The translations under genes and the position numbers were made by a program. From Acidobacteriota bacterium (GTDB lineage Bacteria > Acidobacteriota > UBA6911): a stretch of 7,291 bases of DNA. Shown here one piece after another: positions 6,596 through 7,291 of the stretch (positions are counted from its first letter, which is position 1; each line of letters opens with the position of its first letter). Location: the NCBI GenBank assembly GCA_031254095.1, contig JAIRVC010000175.1, forward strand, positions 1-7,291. Direction: 5' to 3'. The notes under the pieces are model-generated. The model had not been told where the DNA came from and ran no database searches. It worked only from the letters and a program-made list of their open reading frames with translations.

Positions 6596-7066
6596 ATGGG
6601 CGGCAAACTGGTATTGACCGTAGGAAGCGTATTAAGAGGCGATGACGCCGCGGGCCCAATGCTGGCGAAAATGCTGGAAACAAGGCCGGTCAGCGATTGG
6701 GAAGTAATTGACGGGGGGCAGACGCCTGAAGACGAATTGTCCGTGGTGCGAAGGAAAGAACCAGATCTGCTGCTGCTCGTCGATGCGGCGGATATGGGTC
6801 TTGAGGCGGGTTCGATACGCCTTCTTGACGAAAAGGATGTTTTTGCGGATTTTCTGATAACGACTCATTCGCTTCCTCTTACCTTTTTATTGAAAGAGCT
6901 GAAAGCATGTTGTAAAGAAGTGGTTTTTCTCGGCATTCAGCCTTCCCATACGGAGTTCTTCGGCGCCCTGCATCCAAATGTGCGCAAAGCGGTTGAAAAC
7001 ATATACCATTGCCTCGACGCGGGCGGAGATATCGGCCATTTTCAGTGGATGACCGCGCCCGCCTGA
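6596..7066 (+). CDS. hycI: Hydrogenase maturation endopeptidase HycI
   Basis: This 156-residue protease has the length of E. coli HycI (156 as I recall). It removes the C-terminal tail of the large subunit after nickel insertion, here predicted to cut HyfG after Arg542. Visible motifs are VGSVLRGDDAAGP, VIDGGQTPED, LLLVDAADMGL, ITTHSLPL and VFLGIQPS. Counting against E. coli, where Asp16, Asp62 and His90 are implicated in nickel sensing, the equivalents are Asp17, Asp63 and His91, all present. The usual Asn after the first Gly (VGN) is Ser here (VGS). The start ATG has AGAGGT at 6585-6590, five bases upstream. A gap of 51 bp separates it from hycH, much longer than the other gaps of this operon, and this gap holds a repeat array. 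The gene is followed directly by a hairpin, suggesting it is the last in the operon. Confidence 0.93.
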   Translation: MGGKLVLTVGSVLRGDDAAGPMLAKMLETRPVSDWEVIDGGQTPEDELSVVRRKEPDLLLLVDAADMGLEAGSIRLLDEKDVFADFLITTHSLPLTFLLKELKACCKEVVFLGIQPSHTEFFGALHPNVRKAVENIYHCLDAGGDIGHFQWMTAPA

Positions 7067-7067
7067 A

Positions 7068-7099
7068 GTGACCATCAAAGATGGTCACGGCGGATTTTT
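7068..7099 (+). terminator. Hairpin after hycI, probable transcription terminator
   Basis: A perfect 9-bp inverted repeat, GTGACCATC (7068-7076) and GATGGTCAC (7080-7088), with an AAA loop, starts 1 bp after the hycI stop codon. A run of five T follows at 7095-7099, six bases after the stem. The position suits an operon end, but the T run is short and displaced, so efficiency is uncertain. Confidence 0.5.
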
Positions 7100-7100
7100 C

Positions 7101-7128
7101 TGACCACTAACAACTGATTGCTGACCAC
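7101..7128 (-). repeat. Degenerate 7-bp tandem repeat array, consensus GTNGYYA (right copy, inverted)
   Basis: On the minus strand four heptads run from 7128 to 7101: GTGGTCA, GCAATCA, GTTGTTA and GTGGTCA. GTTGTTA also occurs in the left array, and the GTGGYYA form is common to both. On the + strand they read TGACCAC, TAACAAC, TGATTGC, TGACCAC. This array lies just after the hycI hairpin and is opposite in orientation to the left array. Confidence 0.7.
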
Positions 7129-7211
7129 TTGCCGCCTGCCGTGAATCGGCTCACCCCAGGGCAGACGCATCTAAATTTTCCGCCTGAATTGCGGCTTATC
7201 GTGCGATTGAA

Positions 7212-7246
7212 CATTTTGAACGCCTTAAAAAATATAGGTCAAAATG
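7212..7246. repeat. 8-bp inverted repeat, possible operator
   Basis: CATTTTGA (7212-7219) and TCAAAATG (7239-7246) are perfect inverse complements separated by 19 bases. The half-site centres are 27 bp apart, and the pair lies just upstream of the promoter-like sequence at 7257. It could be a regulator site or chance in AT-rich DNA. Confidence 0.35.
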
Positions 7247-7256
7247 CTAGGGGCTG

Positions 7257-7285
7257 TGGACATGAGGTTACTTTCAGTGTATACT
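7257..7285 (+). promoter_or_regulatory. Sigma-70-type promoter reading out of the right edge
   Basis: TGGACA (7257-7262) matches five of six bases of TTGACA, and TATACT (7280-7285) matches five of six of TATAAT. The spacer is exactly 17 bp. Transcription would start at or just beyond the window end, so the target gene is not visible. It is oriented away from the hydrogenase operon and downstream of its hairpin. Confidence 0.5.
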
Positions 7286-7291
7286 ATAGAA

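Larger units (their letters stand above)
7129..7291. other. Intergenic region right of the hydrogenase operon, possibly the end of a mobile element
   Basis: No open frame of useful length is visible. The base composition is more AT-rich than the operon. The stretch contains small hairpin-like palindromes (GTGA/TCAC at 7141-7154; CCGC/GCGG at 7180-7194), a long inverted repeat, a repeated TTGAAC (7207 and 7216) and a promoter-like sequence at the edge. It resembles the leader of a new transcription unit; whether that unit is an insertion sequence cannot be decided here because the other end is outside the window. Confidence 0.35.

Noticed and set aside
6530..7128. CRISPR array
   Set aside because: The units are 7 bp and directly tandem without spacers.
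7262..7291. ATG with AGGGG upstream, ten codons open to the window edge
   Set aside because: The same bases form a strong promoter whose transcript would start after this ATG, and ten codons give no family evidence.

Overview
The window is the distal part of one co-directional (+ strand) operon encoding a group 4 membrane-bound [NiFe] hydrogenase of the formate hydrogenlyase / hydrogenase-4 (Hyc/Hyf) type. The gene order is hyfD (5' end outside the window), hyfE, hyfF, hyfG (large subunit), hyfH (two-cluster ferredoxin-like subunit), hyfI (small subunit), hycH (assembly protein) and hycI (large-subunit endopeptidase). All reading frames are intact. The first seven genes are separated by 9 bp or less or overlap, which indicates a single transcription and translation unit.

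The encoded parts fit one complex. HyfD, HyfE and HyfF are antiporter-like or NuoK-like membrane subunits that keep the charged intramembrane residues expected of an ion-translocating module. HyfG, HyfI and HyfH form the peripheral arm with the NiFe site, the proximal [4Fe-4S] cluster and two further [4Fe-4S] clusters. HycH and HycI mature the large subunit, which still carries its cleavable C-terminal tail after DPCYSCTER. Formate dehydrogenase, HyfA, HyfB, HyfC and any regulator are not in the window; HyfA to HyfC would be expected upstream by analogy with the E. coli hyf operon.

The host is an anaerobic or facultatively anaerobic bacterium with moderately high GC, many GCG/CGC codons and some GTG starts. 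I cannot place it further: these proteins are close to the enterobacterial family, but the intergenic heptad repeats are not typical of enterobacteria.

The non-coding DNA is concentrated around hycI. A short array of degenerate 7-bp units (GTNGYYA) overlaps the end of hycH and lies before hycI. A second array of the same unit lies after hycI in the opposite orientation. A 9-bp hairpin follows the hycI stop codon. The last ~150 bases hold an 8-bp inverted repeat and a well-matched sigma-70-type promoter pointing out of the right edge, so a new transcription unit, possibly a mobile element, probably begins there. I see no clearly new biological system; the operon is a recognisable hydrogenase-4, and the least explained material is the repeat-flanked hycI and the right-hand intergenic region.
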